A stretch of DNA of 64,000 nucleotides from Lewinellaceae bacterium (GCA_020636095.1 JACJYN010000002.1:1488001-1552000), one strand, 5' to 3'. Positions 26,761-36,299 are shown, numbered from the stretch's first letter. Notes: generated by a model from the sequence alone, not told the origin. Numbers and translations: made by a program.

Positions 26761-28062
26761 CTACAAGTCAAGCAACCGGGCTTCCAGCAGCGCCTGTACA
26801 TAGGAGGCCTTGGCATTGATGAGCTGCCCACGGCTATTGGACAGGGCCTGCAGGGCATCGAAAACGGGTTGGAAACCCGTCACTTCATTCTGATAATTGA
26901 CTCTTGCCAGCATCAGGTTTTGCTCAGCCGTTTGTATCGCCTGCCGGGCCAGCAAGGCCTGGGCCCGGGCGCTTTCCAACTGTAGAGAAGCTCGAACGGT
27001 TTTATTTTCCTGTTCGATCCGGTAGGCCTGCATCTGGTTGCGCACCTGTTCCATCTTCAGGTTTTCTATTTGGGCGCCATAACGCCTGTCGTTGCCATCG
27101 TAGATGGGCAGGCTGGCAGTCAGGCCGATATAACTCAGGCCATACCAGCGTTTGAAGTTGTAGAGGTCTGGTGATGGAGAAAAGAACTGGGCGCCGAGAT
27201 AGCCTTCGGCATCAACCGCTGGGAGTTTCGACCGGCTGAGCCGATTCAATGCATTTCGGGACTCCTCCAGTTGCAGTCCAAAGTTTTGAAAATCGTAGTT
27301 GTCCGCTGCATTCAGGTTCAAAGTATCTCTCATAGAGAGGCTGAGGCTGTCGGCCAGAAGGAGCTCTTCGCCTGCCGGGAAATGCATCTCCAGCTTCAGG
27401 CCAGCGAGGCTGGCCTGCCAGTTGAGGCTATCCACATAGATCGCGTTTTGCTGCTGCCGGTACTGCTGGTTAAGGGAGTTGAGCAGAGCGGGGCTTTCCA
27501 GCTCATTTTCCACCAGAATGCGTACATCCTGACGCAGGATGTCCAAATCCACCAAAAGGCTTTGGCTGTTCCGGAAAGCGTCCAGATTGAGTACGGCCTG
27601 GTAGTACGCCGCCAGTACCTGTAGTTGCACCTGTTCGTTCTCAAACGCCTCATCCAGTACGGCCTTTTTCTGGCTGATCGCGCTCAATTTCCGCTCCAGG
27701 TGAAAAACGGGGTCATAAACCTTCTGCCGCACCGTCAGGCCCAGCGCGCTGGAAAAAGCGGCGCCGAACTGCACCTCGACCAGGCCGCCTCCCGAACCGC
27801 CGGACAGCTCTGCCGGCAGGAGCGTAGTCTGTAGAATGGGGTTATACCGAATGTCGGCGGAAGCTGACACTTGAGGAAACCAGCTGCGCCCCAGCCGCTC
27901 TTCTTCCATGGCCGATAGTTGCTGCTCCAGGCGGCTGTTATCCAGGCCGGCATTGTGCTCCCGGGCGTATCTTACCGCCTCTTCAACGGTAAAGGCGCCC
28001 TGCCCCACCAACACATTTGACAGGGAAAGCAAGAAAAAGAAATAAAGAAAACGCTTCATCAC
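26761..28062 (-). CDS. TolC-family outer membrane efflux protein
   Basis: A 433-residue protein with a signal peptide (MKRFLYFFFLLSLSNVLVGQ). It shows the two-fold outer membrane efflux protein architecture: long coiled-coil helices (residues about 35-75, 125-215, 235-275, 335-420) separated by strand-forming segments (SASADIRYNP, GLTASLPIYDG). It is the last gene of a minus-strand run ATPase - membrane-fusion protein - permease - TolC, and should form the outer membrane channel of that exporter. Its start is 19 bases from the permease stop. Confidence 0.9.
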   Translation of the reverse strand: MMKRFLYFFFLLSLSNVLVGQGAFTVEEAVRYAREHNAGLDNSRLEQQLSAMEEERLGRSWFPQVSASADIRYNPILQTTLLPAELSGGSGGGLVEVQFGAAFSSALGLTVRQKVYDPVFHLERKLSAISQKKAVLDEAFENEQVQLQVLAAYYQAVLNLDAFRNSQSLLVDLDILRQDVRILVENELESPALLNSLNQQYRQQQNAIYVDSLNWQASLAGLKLEMHFPAGEELLLADSLSLSMRDTLNLNAADNYDFQNFGLQLEESRNALNRLSRSKLPAVDAEGYLGAQFFSPSPDLYNFKRWYGLSYIGLTASLPIYDGNDRRYGAQIENLKMEQVRNQMQAYRIEQENKTVRASLQLESARAQALLARQAIQTAEQNLMLARVNYQNEVTGFQPVFDALQALSNSRGQLINAKASYVQALLEARLLDL

Positions 28063-28081
28063 GGTGATTTTGGTTCTTGGA

Positions 28082-29200
28082 TCAACGGAAAACAGAGGCC
28101 GGTTCTACTTTTCGGATGCGGAAAATGGCCAGTAAAGCTCCCCCCAGAGAAAGGAAAAGTGTAGCCAGCAATAGCCCTACCCAAAGCATAGAGCCGTAAT
28201 TGAATAGTACGCCGGCATTGGCTATACCTCGCTGAAAGGCCACCAGCAGGCCGGCAGCCATAGCAAAACCCACTGTTGCGATCAGTAAGGCCTGAGCAAG
28301 GATAATACGGGTAACATAAGCATTCGAAGCGCCAATCGCTTTCATGGTGGCGTAGTCGTTGAGGCGCTCGATGGCGGCCGAATAGAGCGTCAACCCAATG
28401 ATGACCATACCAGAAATAATAGCAAAGATGATCAGGGTAAAAGTGGAAGTGCCGATACCGCTGTTGCTGAGGTTTTCCTGCCTCGTTTGTCGGGAGAAAG
28501 CCTCCCGTTCCCAGGCGCGAACGCCAAAAAAATTTCGATTGATAGCTGCCACTACGCTGTCGGCAGAAAAACCGGGCTGCACCGTTAATAAAATGGCGCT
28601 GGCCTTGTAAACCGGTACTTTGCCAAGCTTCCTGGCCTGATTAATGGTAGTTACCATCAGCGTTCCTCCGAAGCCTCTCGCTCCCCGAGTGACGGTTCTC
28701 ACATACGATCGGACCCCATTGACCTCCAGCGGTTCGCCAATTCTCAGTGTGTCGATGCTTTTGAAATCGAATACATCAGCCGATACGGCGCCATTGCTCA
28801 GCAGCCCAAACTTACTGCCTTTCACCACCCGCCAGGGCTCCAGCAGAAATTCCGGCGCCTCCACCCCGATCAATTGAACAGGCAACTGCTCACCATTTTG
28901 CAGCTTGGCACTGGCGCCTGCCAACACTAAAGGAGAAGCGATATCTACCCCGGGCACGGATTTCAATTCCTGTACATAGCGCATATCCAGGGTCCCCAGG
29001 CGATTGGCGTCGCGGGCTTTGTCATTGACCACCCAAATATCTGCCTTGGAATTGTCGACCAGTGATGTCATCAGGCTCGTAAGGAAAATAAAGATACCGG
29101 CCTGCTGGCCGATGAGGAAAATGGCCACCAGCACGCCCAGGGTAGCCCCAAAAGCTTTAGGTTTGTCGTAATTGATAAATTGTAAAGCCTGCCGGAACAT
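28082..29200 (-). CDS. ABC transporter permease, FtsX/MacB-DevC type
   Basis: A 372-residue protein with one membrane segment near the N-terminus (residues about 18-42), a periplasmic domain, and three more segments in the C-terminal third (about 253-280, 297-325, 335-360), the FtsX-domain plan. ATMKAIGASNAYV in the cytoplasmic loop is typical of DevC-like permeases. The stop of the upstream fusion-protein gene and this start are only three bases apart, indicating translational linkage. The substrate is unknown. Confidence 0.88.
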   Translation of the reverse strand: MFRQALQFINYDKPKAFGATLGVLVAIFLIGQQAGIFIFLTSLMTSLVDNSKADIWVVNDKARDANRLGTLDMRYVQELKSVPGVDIASPLVLAGASAKLQNGEQLPVQLIGVEAPEFLLEPWRVVKGSKFGLLSNGAVSADVFDFKSIDTLRIGEPLEVNGVRSYVRTVTRGARGFGGTLMVTTINQARKLGKVPVYKASAILLTVQPGFSADSVVAAINRNFFGVRAWEREAFSRQTRQENLSNSGIGTSTFTLIIFAIISGMVIIGLTLYSAAIERLNDYATMKAIGASNAYVTRIILAQALLIATVGFAMAAGLLVAFQRGIANAGVLFNYGSMLWVGLLLATLFLSLGGALLAIFRIRKVEPASVFR

Positions 29201-29203
29201 AGA

Positions 29204-30181
29204 TTAGCGTTTTTCTGAAATTTGGATGCGCGCCTCGACCTTCATCCCCAACAGCAACCGGCTACCGTCTTCCAGTCGAATTTTGATGCGCCTCACCTGC
29301 CGGTCTTCAAACTGGCTATTGTCTTCAGAGAGGATGGATTTGTCGCTTAGGTTATCGGCCGTAAAGATGACTTGCCCCCGGGCCAGGGTATCGGTATAAC
29401 CTTCGCGCCGGATAATGGCGGGTTGCCCTTCCTTGACGTTGGCAGCAAAGTACTCATCCACTTCCGCTTCAATGAACAACGGGCCACTGGGGGCAAATTC
29501 TCCAACCAACTCATAGGCATTAACCGTTGCACCTTCGCGCACTTCCCACGCGAGAACCGTTCCTTCACCCGGTGCATGCAACTCTTTCTGAAGCCGGCGC
29601 AACTGTACTTCTTCCTGCTGGATACGCAATTCCCTGGCTTGCGCCTCCAGGCGCTGCAGGAGCCGCGCCGCATTGGCGGCCTGGTTTCGGCTGTTTTTTA
29701 TATCTAACGCTACCGGGTCCAGTTCGCTGGCGGGCAGGGCTTGTGCATCCACCGAGCTTTTCAGGCGCTGGTAGGTTTGCCGATGCTGTTCGAGCACCTC
29801 TTCCTGGTACTGCCCCTGAGCGCGGGCGTCCTCCTGTTCGAGGCGGTTGAGTTCCTTCTGGGCGCCGAGGGCTTTCAGTTGGTTGTCTTCCAAAGCGGCA
29901 TCCAATGCGATAAGGAGATCGTTGGCCCGAACCTGTTGCCCTTCTTTATAATAAATGTGTTGTACTCTGCCACTTACTTCAAAAGCGAGTTCCAGCACTT
30001 CTTCCGAAGGGACTACTTTACCAAGAGCAGTCAGTTCAGCCGGGTTTTGCAGGCGGCGAATGGCTGCCTGGCGTTCAGCGGCGGCATTTTCCTGTCCGGA
30101 GGTTGGCTTTTCTTTTTTCCCGCAGGCGAGCGCAAAAATGATCAATAACAGGACTAAAGCGGGGGCTTGATTGATCTTCAT
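29204..30181 (-). CDS. HlyD/DevB-type periplasmic adaptor lipoprotein
   Basis: A 325-residue protein. The N-terminus has a lipobox-like signal (LLLIIFALACGKKE), so it is probably a lipoprotein. A biotinyl-lipoyl-like half (VSGRVQHIYYKEGQQVRAND), a long coiled-coil hairpin (residues about 95-200) and the returning half (HAPGEGTVLAWEVREGATVN) follow, then a beta-barrel domain (FIEAEVDEYFAANVKEGQ). It should connect the inner-membrane permease with TolC. The palindrome at 30200-30399 lies immediately upstream. Confidence 0.9.
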   Translation of the reverse strand: MKINQAPALVLLLIIFALACGKKEKPTSGQENAAAERQAAIRRLQNPAELTALGKVVPSEEVLELAFEVSGRVQHIYYKEGQQVRANDLLIALDAALEDNQLKALGAQKELNRLEQEDARAQGQYQEEVLEQHRQTYQRLKSSVDAQALPASELDPVALDIKNSRNQAANAARLLQRLEAQARELRIQQEEVQLRRLQKELHAPGEGTVLAWEVREGATVNAYELVGEFAPSGPLFIEAEVDEYFAANVKEGQPAIIRREGYTDTLARGQVIFTADNLSDKSILSEDNSQFEDRQVRRIKIRLEDGSRLLLGMKVEARIQISEKR

Positions 30182-30199
30182 AATTTTGGATTTTCATTA

Positions 30200-30399
30200 G
30201 CTAGTGCCTCGGGCATTAAATAAGGGGAGAATAGCGCGAGGTTATTTTCCCGCCAGACAAGGCGCGAGGAAGAAACATAGCGGGGCTACGTGACTGAGGA
30301 GCAACGCCGCCTGCCTGCCCGTGAGGCCACGGCCGAGGCAGGTATGGTGGGGAAAGAGCCCGCGATATTCCCCCGCTATTTAGTGCGCGAGGCACTAGC
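30200..30399. repeat. 200-bp palindrome with shared core, inside the efflux operon
   Basis: GCTAGTGCCTCGGGCATTAA (30200 on) pairs with the right end at 30377-30399 with two mismatches over 23 bp. Pairing continues inwards (GGGGAGAATAGCGCG with CGCGATATTCCCCC). The core at 30261-30308 is GGCGCGAGGAA...CATAGCGGGGCTACG...GAGGAGCAACGCC, and a nested CCTGCCTGCC...GGCAGG hairpin follows. The right end overlaps the stop codon of the ATPase gene. Confidence 0.85.
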
Positions 30400-31081
30400 C
30401 AGTCACCTCATCCACTATCCGCCCGTCTTCCACTCGAATGATACGGTCAGCATACTCCTCCAGGCGAGGGTCGTGGGTAACGACGACGACCGCTTTACCT
30501 TCCTGGCTGAGGTTCCTCAACTCAGTCATTATTTTTTTCAGGGAATCGTGATCGAGGGAGGCAGTAGGCTCATCACAGAGCAGAATGCGGGGGTTGGCCA
30601 CCAGCGCCCGGGCAATGGCAACCCGCTGCTTTTGTCCGCCGGAAAGCTCCCGGGGAAGGTTCTTCCCGCGATCCGCCAGGCCTAGCTTTTCGAGCTGCTG
30701 CCGGGCCTCCTTGTAGGCTTCCCTACCGCTTTTCCCCATTAGGCGGAGGGGAAAGGCTACATTATCCAAAGCTGAAAAGGGAGCGATGAGGTTGAAGTTC
30801 TGAAAGACGAAGCCGATGTTCTTCAGGCGCAGCTTCGACAACTGGCGGTCATTGAGGCCGCTGGTATGAATATTGCGCACGAAAACTTTGCCCTCGGTGG
30901 GATAGATCACGCACCCGATGAGAGAGATCAGGGTCGTCTTACCTGACCCCGAAGGGCCTTCCACCAGTACAAGCTCCTGGCTACGAATATCCAGGGTGGT
31001 GGAGTCCAGCGCGACGATCGTTGTATCTCCCGTTCGGTATACTTTTTTGGCTTGCTCCAGCCGGGCCAGTACTTCAGGCAT
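30395..31081 (-). CDS. ABC transporter ATP-binding protein (MacB/DevA/LolD type)
   Basis: A 228-residue cytoplasmic ATPase. Walker A GPSGSGKTTLI is near residue 42, the Q-loop FVFQNFNLIAPFSALDN near 90, signature LSGGQKQRVAIARAL near 145, Walker B ILLCDEPTASLD near 168, and H-loop VVVVTHDP near 200. It energises the permease encoded two genes downstream. Its TAG stop lies in the terminal arm of a palindromic repeat that now separates it from the rest of the operon. Confidence 0.93.
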   Translation of the reverse strand: MPEVLARLEQAKKVYRTGDTTIVALDSTTLDIRSQELVLVEGPSGSGKTTLISLIGCVIYPTEGKVFVRNIHTSGLNDRQLSKLRLKNIGFVFQNFNLIAPFSALDNVAFPLRLMGKSGREAYKEARQQLEKLGLADRGKNLPRELSGGQKQRVAIARALVANPRILLCDEPTASLDHDSLKKIMTELRNLSQEGKAVVVVTHDPRLEEYADRIIRVEDGRIVDEVTG

Positions 31082-31251
31082 GGCAATAGTTGTTTAGGGT
31101 TTATGTGATAACAACCAGGTGACCAGAAAGGAGGCGTGTATAGAAGCGTTCTGTTTCTGCTCCTATGCCATGCCAGGTTCTATAGCGCATTATTTCAAAA
31201 CTACTACAGGACAGCCAGACAAATATAATACATCCTGTGGAAGGAACAACC

Positions 31252-33015
31252 TTACTGCCGCACCAGTTTGCCTTTGTATTGTTTATCGTCTGTTACTACC
31301 CGGTACCAGTAGATACCCGAAGGCAAGGCGGAAAGGTCAACCTGTATGATATGGCCACTGTCGGCGTCCCGGCGATTGGAATAAACCAGCTGCCCCGAGA
31401 GTGAAAACACCTGCACCAGTGCCGCTCCTTTCACTCCATCCATCTGAAAAAAGGCCGGCCCGGATGTGGGGTTGGGGAAAACCTTAAGCCGGCCGGAGGC
31501 TTCCTGGCTGTTAGCGCCGGAGACTTCCAGTACCTCCAAAACTGCCGCCAGGGCATCTACTCTCCCGTAGCCATAAACGGCATTGGGCACAGCCTGGCCG
31601 GAGAAGTCGCCACAATCCTGGCCGCTCAGCAAGGGAAGAGCGGTTTGTTCTATAATGCTTTCAATCTCTTCCACCTGTCCGGCCAGTTCGGGTTTAGCGG
31701 AAATCAGCAGGGCCACCAGGCCGGCGACGTGGGGGCCGGCCATGCTGGTTCCGGAAAAAGTGGCATACCCGCCATTGAGCACCGAAGAGCGAACCCCAAC
31801 GCCAGGAGCGGACACATTGGGCTTCAACCGGCCGCTGCCATCCACCATGACCGGCCCGCGGCTGCTGAAGCCGGCGATTGTGTCATTCTGCTGGGTGGCT
31901 CCTACGGAGAAACTGTTTTCGTACATCGCCGACGGGGTATCGACCGTTTCGCAACTGCTTCCGCTATTACCGGCAGAGACCACCACCACGATGCCGGAGG
32001 CCTTGAGGTTGTCGACCACCATCTGCATGGTGGCAAAATTGGACGGGTTGCAGCCTTCAGATTCCGGGCAGCTCCAGGAGTTGTTGATCACATGAGGGGA
32101 GTAACTCACATCCGCTCCCTCTCCATTGAGCCCATAAGGCGCCAGGAACCATTCGAAGCACTCGATATAAGTGGCGGGCGTTCCATCCCCCATTTCCATA
32201 TTGCGGCAGGCGATCCAACGGGCGCCGGGCGCCACGCCGATGCTCTTGTCTTCGTCACTCTTGGCGCCAGCCATGGTGCCCATGGTGTGCGTGCCGTGGC
32301 TGTGGTCATCACAAGGTTCCGCGCTGTCCAGGCCACAGGGATTGGCATTGTTGGGGTCGCCAATAAGTTCGTGTATGGCGTCGTGCCAGTTGTGATTGTG
32401 GTCTGTACTATTTCCATCCCAGCCCCGGTAAGAATCTTTGATCGCAGGATGATCCCAGTCGTAACCGGTATCCTGGCCACCGATAATGACGCCCTGGCCG
32501 GTGTACCCCATGGCCCAGACATCGTCGGCGTTGATCTTGTCAATGCCCCATTCTACTCCTTCGTCGCGGAAGGAAACCGGCGCCGCGCCGCTGTCTGCCA
32601 ATGGTTCCTGAAGGTTCACCACCGGGTTGTCCTGAACCTGGGCGACGGCATCCAGCTGTGCGAGCTGGCGAATGAGTTCCAGTCCACCTTTTGCCAGCAC
32701 GGCGTTGACGATGTAAAAGGAGCGATAGTTTGCTTTGGCCTCCTCCAATATGGCGATCACCGGCCCTTGCGTTTGTTTGGCCACGGCCTTCAGCTTTTCA
32801 AATACAAATGCGCCTTTCTCCTCCTTGAGGCGAAACTGGCTGCTGCCACTGACATCCGCCTGTTCCTTCAGCAGGATCAGGAATTCAACTTCTTCTCCGG
32901 CGGACGCTTTTTCCAACAGAGAAGCATCAACTTTATCTTTCCATTCGCCTTCTTCCCGGCTTTGCCAGGAGGCCAGGGAAAACAAGACGAAAGTTGCTAA
33001 GAGTATTTTCTTCAT
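31252..33015 (-). CDS. Secreted subtilisin-like serine protease (S8) with T9SS type A sorting domain
   Basis: A 587-residue secreted protease. After a signal peptide (MKKILLATFVLFSLA) there is an inhibitor-like propeptide (residues 25-125), then the catalytic triad: Asp in GGQDTGYDWDH, His in HSHGTHTMGTMAG, Ser in SGTSMAGPHVAG. The last 80 residues (LKVFPNPTSG, VDLSALPSGIYWYRV, KGKLVRQ) are a T9SS type A sorting domain, so the enzyme is exported and cleaved or anchored at the surface. The start at 33015 puts the signal peptide at the N-terminus. It probably serves extracellular protein degradation. Confidence 0.94.
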   Translation of the reverse strand: MKKILLATFVLFSLASWQSREEGEWKDKVDASLLEKASAGEEVEFLILLKEQADVSGSSQFRLKEEKGAFVFEKLKAVAKQTQGPVIAILEEAKANYRSFYIVNAVLAKGGLELIRQLAQLDAVAQVQDNPVVNLQEPLADSGAAPVSFRDEGVEWGIDKINADDVWAMGYTGQGVIIGGQDTGYDWDHPAIKDSYRGWDGNSTDHNHNWHDAIHELIGDPNNANPCGLDSAEPCDDHSHGTHTMGTMAGAKSDEDKSIGVAPGARWIACRNMEMGDGTPATYIECFEWFLAPYGLNGEGADVSYSPHVINNSWSCPESEGCNPSNFATMQMVVDNLKASGIVVVVSAGNSGSSCETVDTPSAMYENSFSVGATQQNDTIAGFSSRGPVMVDGSGRLKPNVSAPGVGVRSSVLNGGYATFSGTSMAGPHVAGLVALLISAKPELAGQVEEIESIIEQTALPLLSGQDCGDFSGQAVPNAVYGYGRVDALAAVLEVLEVSGANSQEASGRLKVFPNPTSGPAFFQMDGVKGAALVQVFSLSGQLVYSNRRDADSGHIIQVDLSALPSGIYWYRVVTDDKQYKGKLVRQ

Positions 33016-33309
33016 AATCCAAAAAATTTTGGGTAAAGGTAATCGTTCTCGACAGGAAACTATGTAATCCAGGTTGCAGTATATCAAAAGCGTTTGATGA
33101 GGCCAAAAACCGGAAGCTGGAAAAGCGCCATCCCGGAAACATTTTGGTTTTCGACACTATTTATAAGGCTTTAGCATGTGTTCCATTTTAGTAGCGCGGT
33201 TAGAAATGGGCCATTCTTTAATGACAACAATCAGTTCTTTTTCCCGTATACTTTTCCATATTGCGGTTGTTCTTTTAATGACAAGGGAAACCGGGTAAAA
33301 TAAAATTTC

Positions 33310-34299
33310 ATGATAACTACTAATTTTAGCCGTAAAGCGGCTAAAGCGATGGACACCGAAACAGAACGAATCATTGGCCAACACGAAGGGCAGGAAAAAG
33401 GGCCTCTCCTGATCTGCGTGGGAGGAATGCATGGCAATGAACCCGCAGGCATTCAGGCCCTGGAGATTCTTTTTAAATTGCTCGAGATAGAACCCGAAAC
33501 CAACCCCCATTTTGCCTTCAAGGGGCGCTTGCTCGGCCTGCGCGGAAACAGGAGGGCAACTGGAAAAAAAATGCGGTACCTGGAAAAAGACCTCAACCGG
33601 CAATGGACGCCGGAAAACGTCGCACGGGTAAAAGCGGCGCCCAACGCAAAGCTGCAGGCAGAAGACCTCGAACTGAAAGAACTGATCACCATCATCGAAC
33701 GGAATATCGAAGACTATCAACCGGAAAAGATCGTCCTGCTTGACCTGCATACCACCACCGCCTATGGAGGTATCTTTTCCATTGCTACGGATGATCCCGA
33801 AAGTGTAAGAATAGCCGTCGAACTGCACGCCCCGGTAGTCAAAGGCATGCTGGAAGGCATTCACGGCACGACCTTACACTACTTCAACAGCGATAATTTC
33901 CCTTGTCCCACCGTCGGCATTAGTTTTGAATCCGGCCAACACGACGAGCCCCTGTCCGTCAACCGGGCCATTGCCGCCACCATCAATTGCATGCGGACGA
34001 TCGGCTGTGTACGCGCCGAACATGTCGAAAACCGCCATGACGCGCTGCTCATCGAATACTCCAAAGACCTGCCGAAAGTACTGGAACTCATCACCTGCCA
34101 CAGGATACAAGCCGGTGATGACTTCCACATGGCGCCGAATTACGAAAATTTCCAGGTCGTGAAAAAAGGGGAACTCCTGGCACATGACCGCCATGGGCCT
34201 ATTTATGCAAAAGCCGATGGCCGTATCCTCATGCCGCTTTACCAACAGCAGGGTGATGATGGTTTTTTTCTCATCCGAACGGTAAGGGTGGGAAGTTAG
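33310..34299 (+). CDS. M14-like succinylglutamate desuccinylase/aspartoacylase family enzyme
   Basis: A 329-residue cytoplasmic zinc deacylase. Zinc ligands are seen in GGMHGNEPAG (His and Glu, about residue 40) and LLDLHTTT (His, about residue 143); the catalytic Glu is in ISFESGQHDE (about residue 218). It resembles AstE/aspartoacylase proteins that remove acyl groups from N-acyl amino acids. The substrate is not fixed by sequence. An in-frame ATG at 33349 is an alternative start. The stop abuts a palindrome shared with the convergent ABC exporter gene. Confidence 0.88.
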   Translation: MITTNFSRKAAKAMDTETERIIGQHEGQEKGPLLICVGGMHGNEPAGIQALEILFKLLEIEPETNPHFAFKGRLLGLRGNRRATGKKMRYLEKDLNRQWTPENVARVKAAPNAKLQAEDLELKELITIIERNIEDYQPEKIVLLDLHTTTAYGGIFSIATDDPESVRIAVELHAPVVKGMLEGIHGTTLHYFNSDNFPCPTVGISFESGQHDEPLSVNRAIAATINCMRTIGCVRAEHVENRHDALLIEYSKDLPKVLELITCHRIQAGDDFHMAPNYENFQVVKKGELLAHDRHGPIYAKADGRILMPLYQQQGDDGFFLIRTVRVGS

Positions 34300-34468
34300 T
34301 AGTGGTTTGTCAACGTATGAATGTCGGGTAAGGTATCTGCAAATTTTCCGCCTGATCGAGGCGGAGGTTCGGGATCGTAGCCGTAGCTACGAAGCCCGGT
34401 TCTCCAACGATGAGCAGGCGGAAAAGGTGCCATAGATTACCCGACAATTTATGCTTGACAAACCAGTA
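34300..34468. repeat. 169-bp palindrome between convergent genes
   Basis: TAGTGGTTTGTCAA (34300-34313) pairs with TTGACAAACCAGTA (34455-34468) with one mismatch. Inside, TGTCGGGTAA pairs with TTACCCGACA and TTTTCCGCCTG with CAGGCGGAAAA, leaving a centre with CGTAGCCGTAGCTACG. Given its place between two gene ends, it may act as a bidirectional terminator. Confidence 0.85.
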
Positions 34469-34477
34469 GACGCTATT

Positions 34478-36244
34478 CTATTGTTCCTCCATCTGCAGGA
34501 ATTGCATCTCATACAAGTTGCGGTAGTGGCCGTCTTCATCCTTGAGCAATTCTTCATGGGGGCCGAACTCTTCCACTTTACCTTTACTGAGCACCATTAT
34601 ATTATCAGCGTGCCGAATAGTACTCAGGCGATGGGCTATAATGATGGAGGTGCGTTTGGCGATCAACTTTTCTATGGCGTGCTGAATGACCGACTCCGTT
34701 TCGGGGTCAATGGAGGAGGTGGCCTCATCGAGGATAAGAATATCGGGGTTAAAAACAAGCGCTCTGACAAAAGATATCAGTTGCCGCTGGCCCATAGATA
34801 AGGTGGCGCCACGTTCCATTACCTTATAGTCATAGCCTCCCGGCAGCTTTTCGATAAATGCGTGGGCCCCAATCATCTTCGATGCCTCGATGACCTCTTC
34901 ACGAGTAAAGCGGGTATCGCGAAGGGTAATGTTTTCAAAGACAGAGCCGGAAAAGAGGAATACGTCCTGCAAGACGATGGCGATGCGTTTTCGGAGGGCG
35001 CCGAGTTCATACTCCCGGATATCGACGTCGTCGATCCTGATACTCCCCTTCTGAATCTCATAAAAACGGTTCAGAATATTGATGATGGTGGTCTTGCCCG
35101 AGCCGGTACTGCCCACAATCGCCAGGGTTTCACCGCGCCGGATCGAAAAATTGATGTCTTTCAGCACATAATCTTTGTCATTGTAGGCAAAGAAAACCTG
35201 CCTGAACTCGATTTCTCCCCGCAGGCGCTCTGCCTTAATGGCGCCGTTGTTCTCGATCTGGTCGTCCCGGTCCAGCACATTGAACACCCGTTCGGACGCA
35301 ACCAGCCCCATTTGCAAGGTATTGAAATTGTTGGCCACCGTTCGGATAGGCCGGAACAGCATGTCCAAAAAAATGGGGAAAGCAACCAGCGCTCCCAGTG
35401 TGACTCCGCCGGCACGCAAGGCGTCCTGTGCCCCCCACCAGACCATCAGGCCCAGAGAAAACGCGGCGATGATCTCAACTACCGGGAAGAAAACGGCGTA
35501 GTAAAGAATGGAGTCCAGGTTGGCCTGCGTATACTCCCGGTTGATCTTCTTGAATTTTTCCATTTCCTGGCGCTCAGCATTGAATATCTGAACGATCCGC
35601 ATACCGGTGATGCGCTCCTGCAAAAAAGCATTCATACGTGAGATTTGGGAGCGCACTTTCTGAAAAGCGCCTTTCACCTTTTCCTTAAACACATAGCTGG
35701 CTATGATAAGGAAGGGCATGGTGGCCAGACAGATCAAAGTAAGCTTCCAACTGGTATAGAACATCACGGCCAGCACCGTTAGCAATGTCAGCAAGTCGGC
35801 GATAATGGTAATGGAACCCTGAGAGAAAACGGTGTTGATGGCTTCGATGTCATTAATGGTGCGGGTGGTTGAGGTACCGATCGGCGTCCGGTCAAAGTAG
35901 GACAGGCGCAAGCTGGTGAGGTGCCTGAAAACGCGCACCCGCAAATCGCGAATAACGGATTGCCCCAACAGGTTGGTCGAATAAATAAAAACATACCGGA
36001 AGCCCGCTTCCAGGGCCAGCAGGGCACAGAGCAACAGCGCCATCCGTGTCAGGCCCTGAATGTCATTGACGAAGATGTATTTGTCTACCATCTCCTTAAC
36101 CAGATAGGGGCGCAGTGTCGCCAATGGCGCCAGGAGCACCGCCAATCCTCCCGCCAGGAGGAAAATGCGCCGGTACGGTTTTGCCAGGCCCAGCACTCTG
36201 CCGAGCAAATAAAAGTCGATCTTGTTTTTGTCGAGTGAAGCCAT
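34478..36244 (-). CDS. ABC exporter, fused membrane and ATPase domains (MsbA/MdlB-like)
   Basis: A 588-residue half-transporter. Six membrane helices occupy residues about 20-320 (ILLAGGLAVLLAPLATL, ALLLCALLALEAGFRYV and others). The ATPase follows with Walker A IVGSTGSGKTTIINIL near 385, a variant signature LSMGQRQLISFVRAL near 492, and Walker B ILILDEATSSID. It probably works as a homodimer exporting lipid or drug-like substrates. No partner gene is next to it. Confidence 0.92.
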   Translation of the reverse strand: MASLDKNKIDFYLLGRVLGLAKPYRRIFLLAGGLAVLLAPLATLRPYLVKEMVDKYIFVNDIQGLTRMALLLCALLALEAGFRYVFIYSTNLLGQSVIRDLRVRVFRHLTSLRLSYFDRTPIGTSTTRTINDIEAINTVFSQGSITIIADLLTLLTVLAVMFYTSWKLTLICLATMPFLIIASYVFKEKVKGAFQKVRSQISRMNAFLQERITGMRIVQIFNAERQEMEKFKKINREYTQANLDSILYYAVFFPVVEIIAAFSLGLMVWWGAQDALRAGGVTLGALVAFPIFLDMLFRPIRTVANNFNTLQMGLVASERVFNVLDRDDQIENNGAIKAERLRGEIEFRQVFFAYNDKDYVLKDINFSIRRGETLAIVGSTGSGKTTIINILNRFYEIQKGSIRIDDVDIREYELGALRKRIAIVLQDVFLFSGSVFENITLRDTRFTREEVIEASKMIGAHAFIEKLPGGYDYKVMERGATLSMGQRQLISFVRALVFNPDILILDEATSSIDPETESVIQHAIEKLIAKRTSIIIAHRLSTIRHADNIMVLSKGKVEEFGPHEELLKDEDGHYRNLYEMQFLQMEEQ

Positions 36245-36299
36245 GAATTAAAGTTCTGGGTCACTGGGCTCACTATTGCGCGCCCATATTAAAAACCAC

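Noticed and set aside
31645..33000. 451-residue open frame opposite the subtilase gene
   Set aside because: The subtilase triad and sorting domain are on the other strand; this frame shows only a His/Gly-rich shadow composition.
33157..33864. 235-residue minus-strand frame overlapping the M14 gene
   Set aside because: The zinc-ligand motifs of the plus-strand protein are intact, and the minus frame has no domain.
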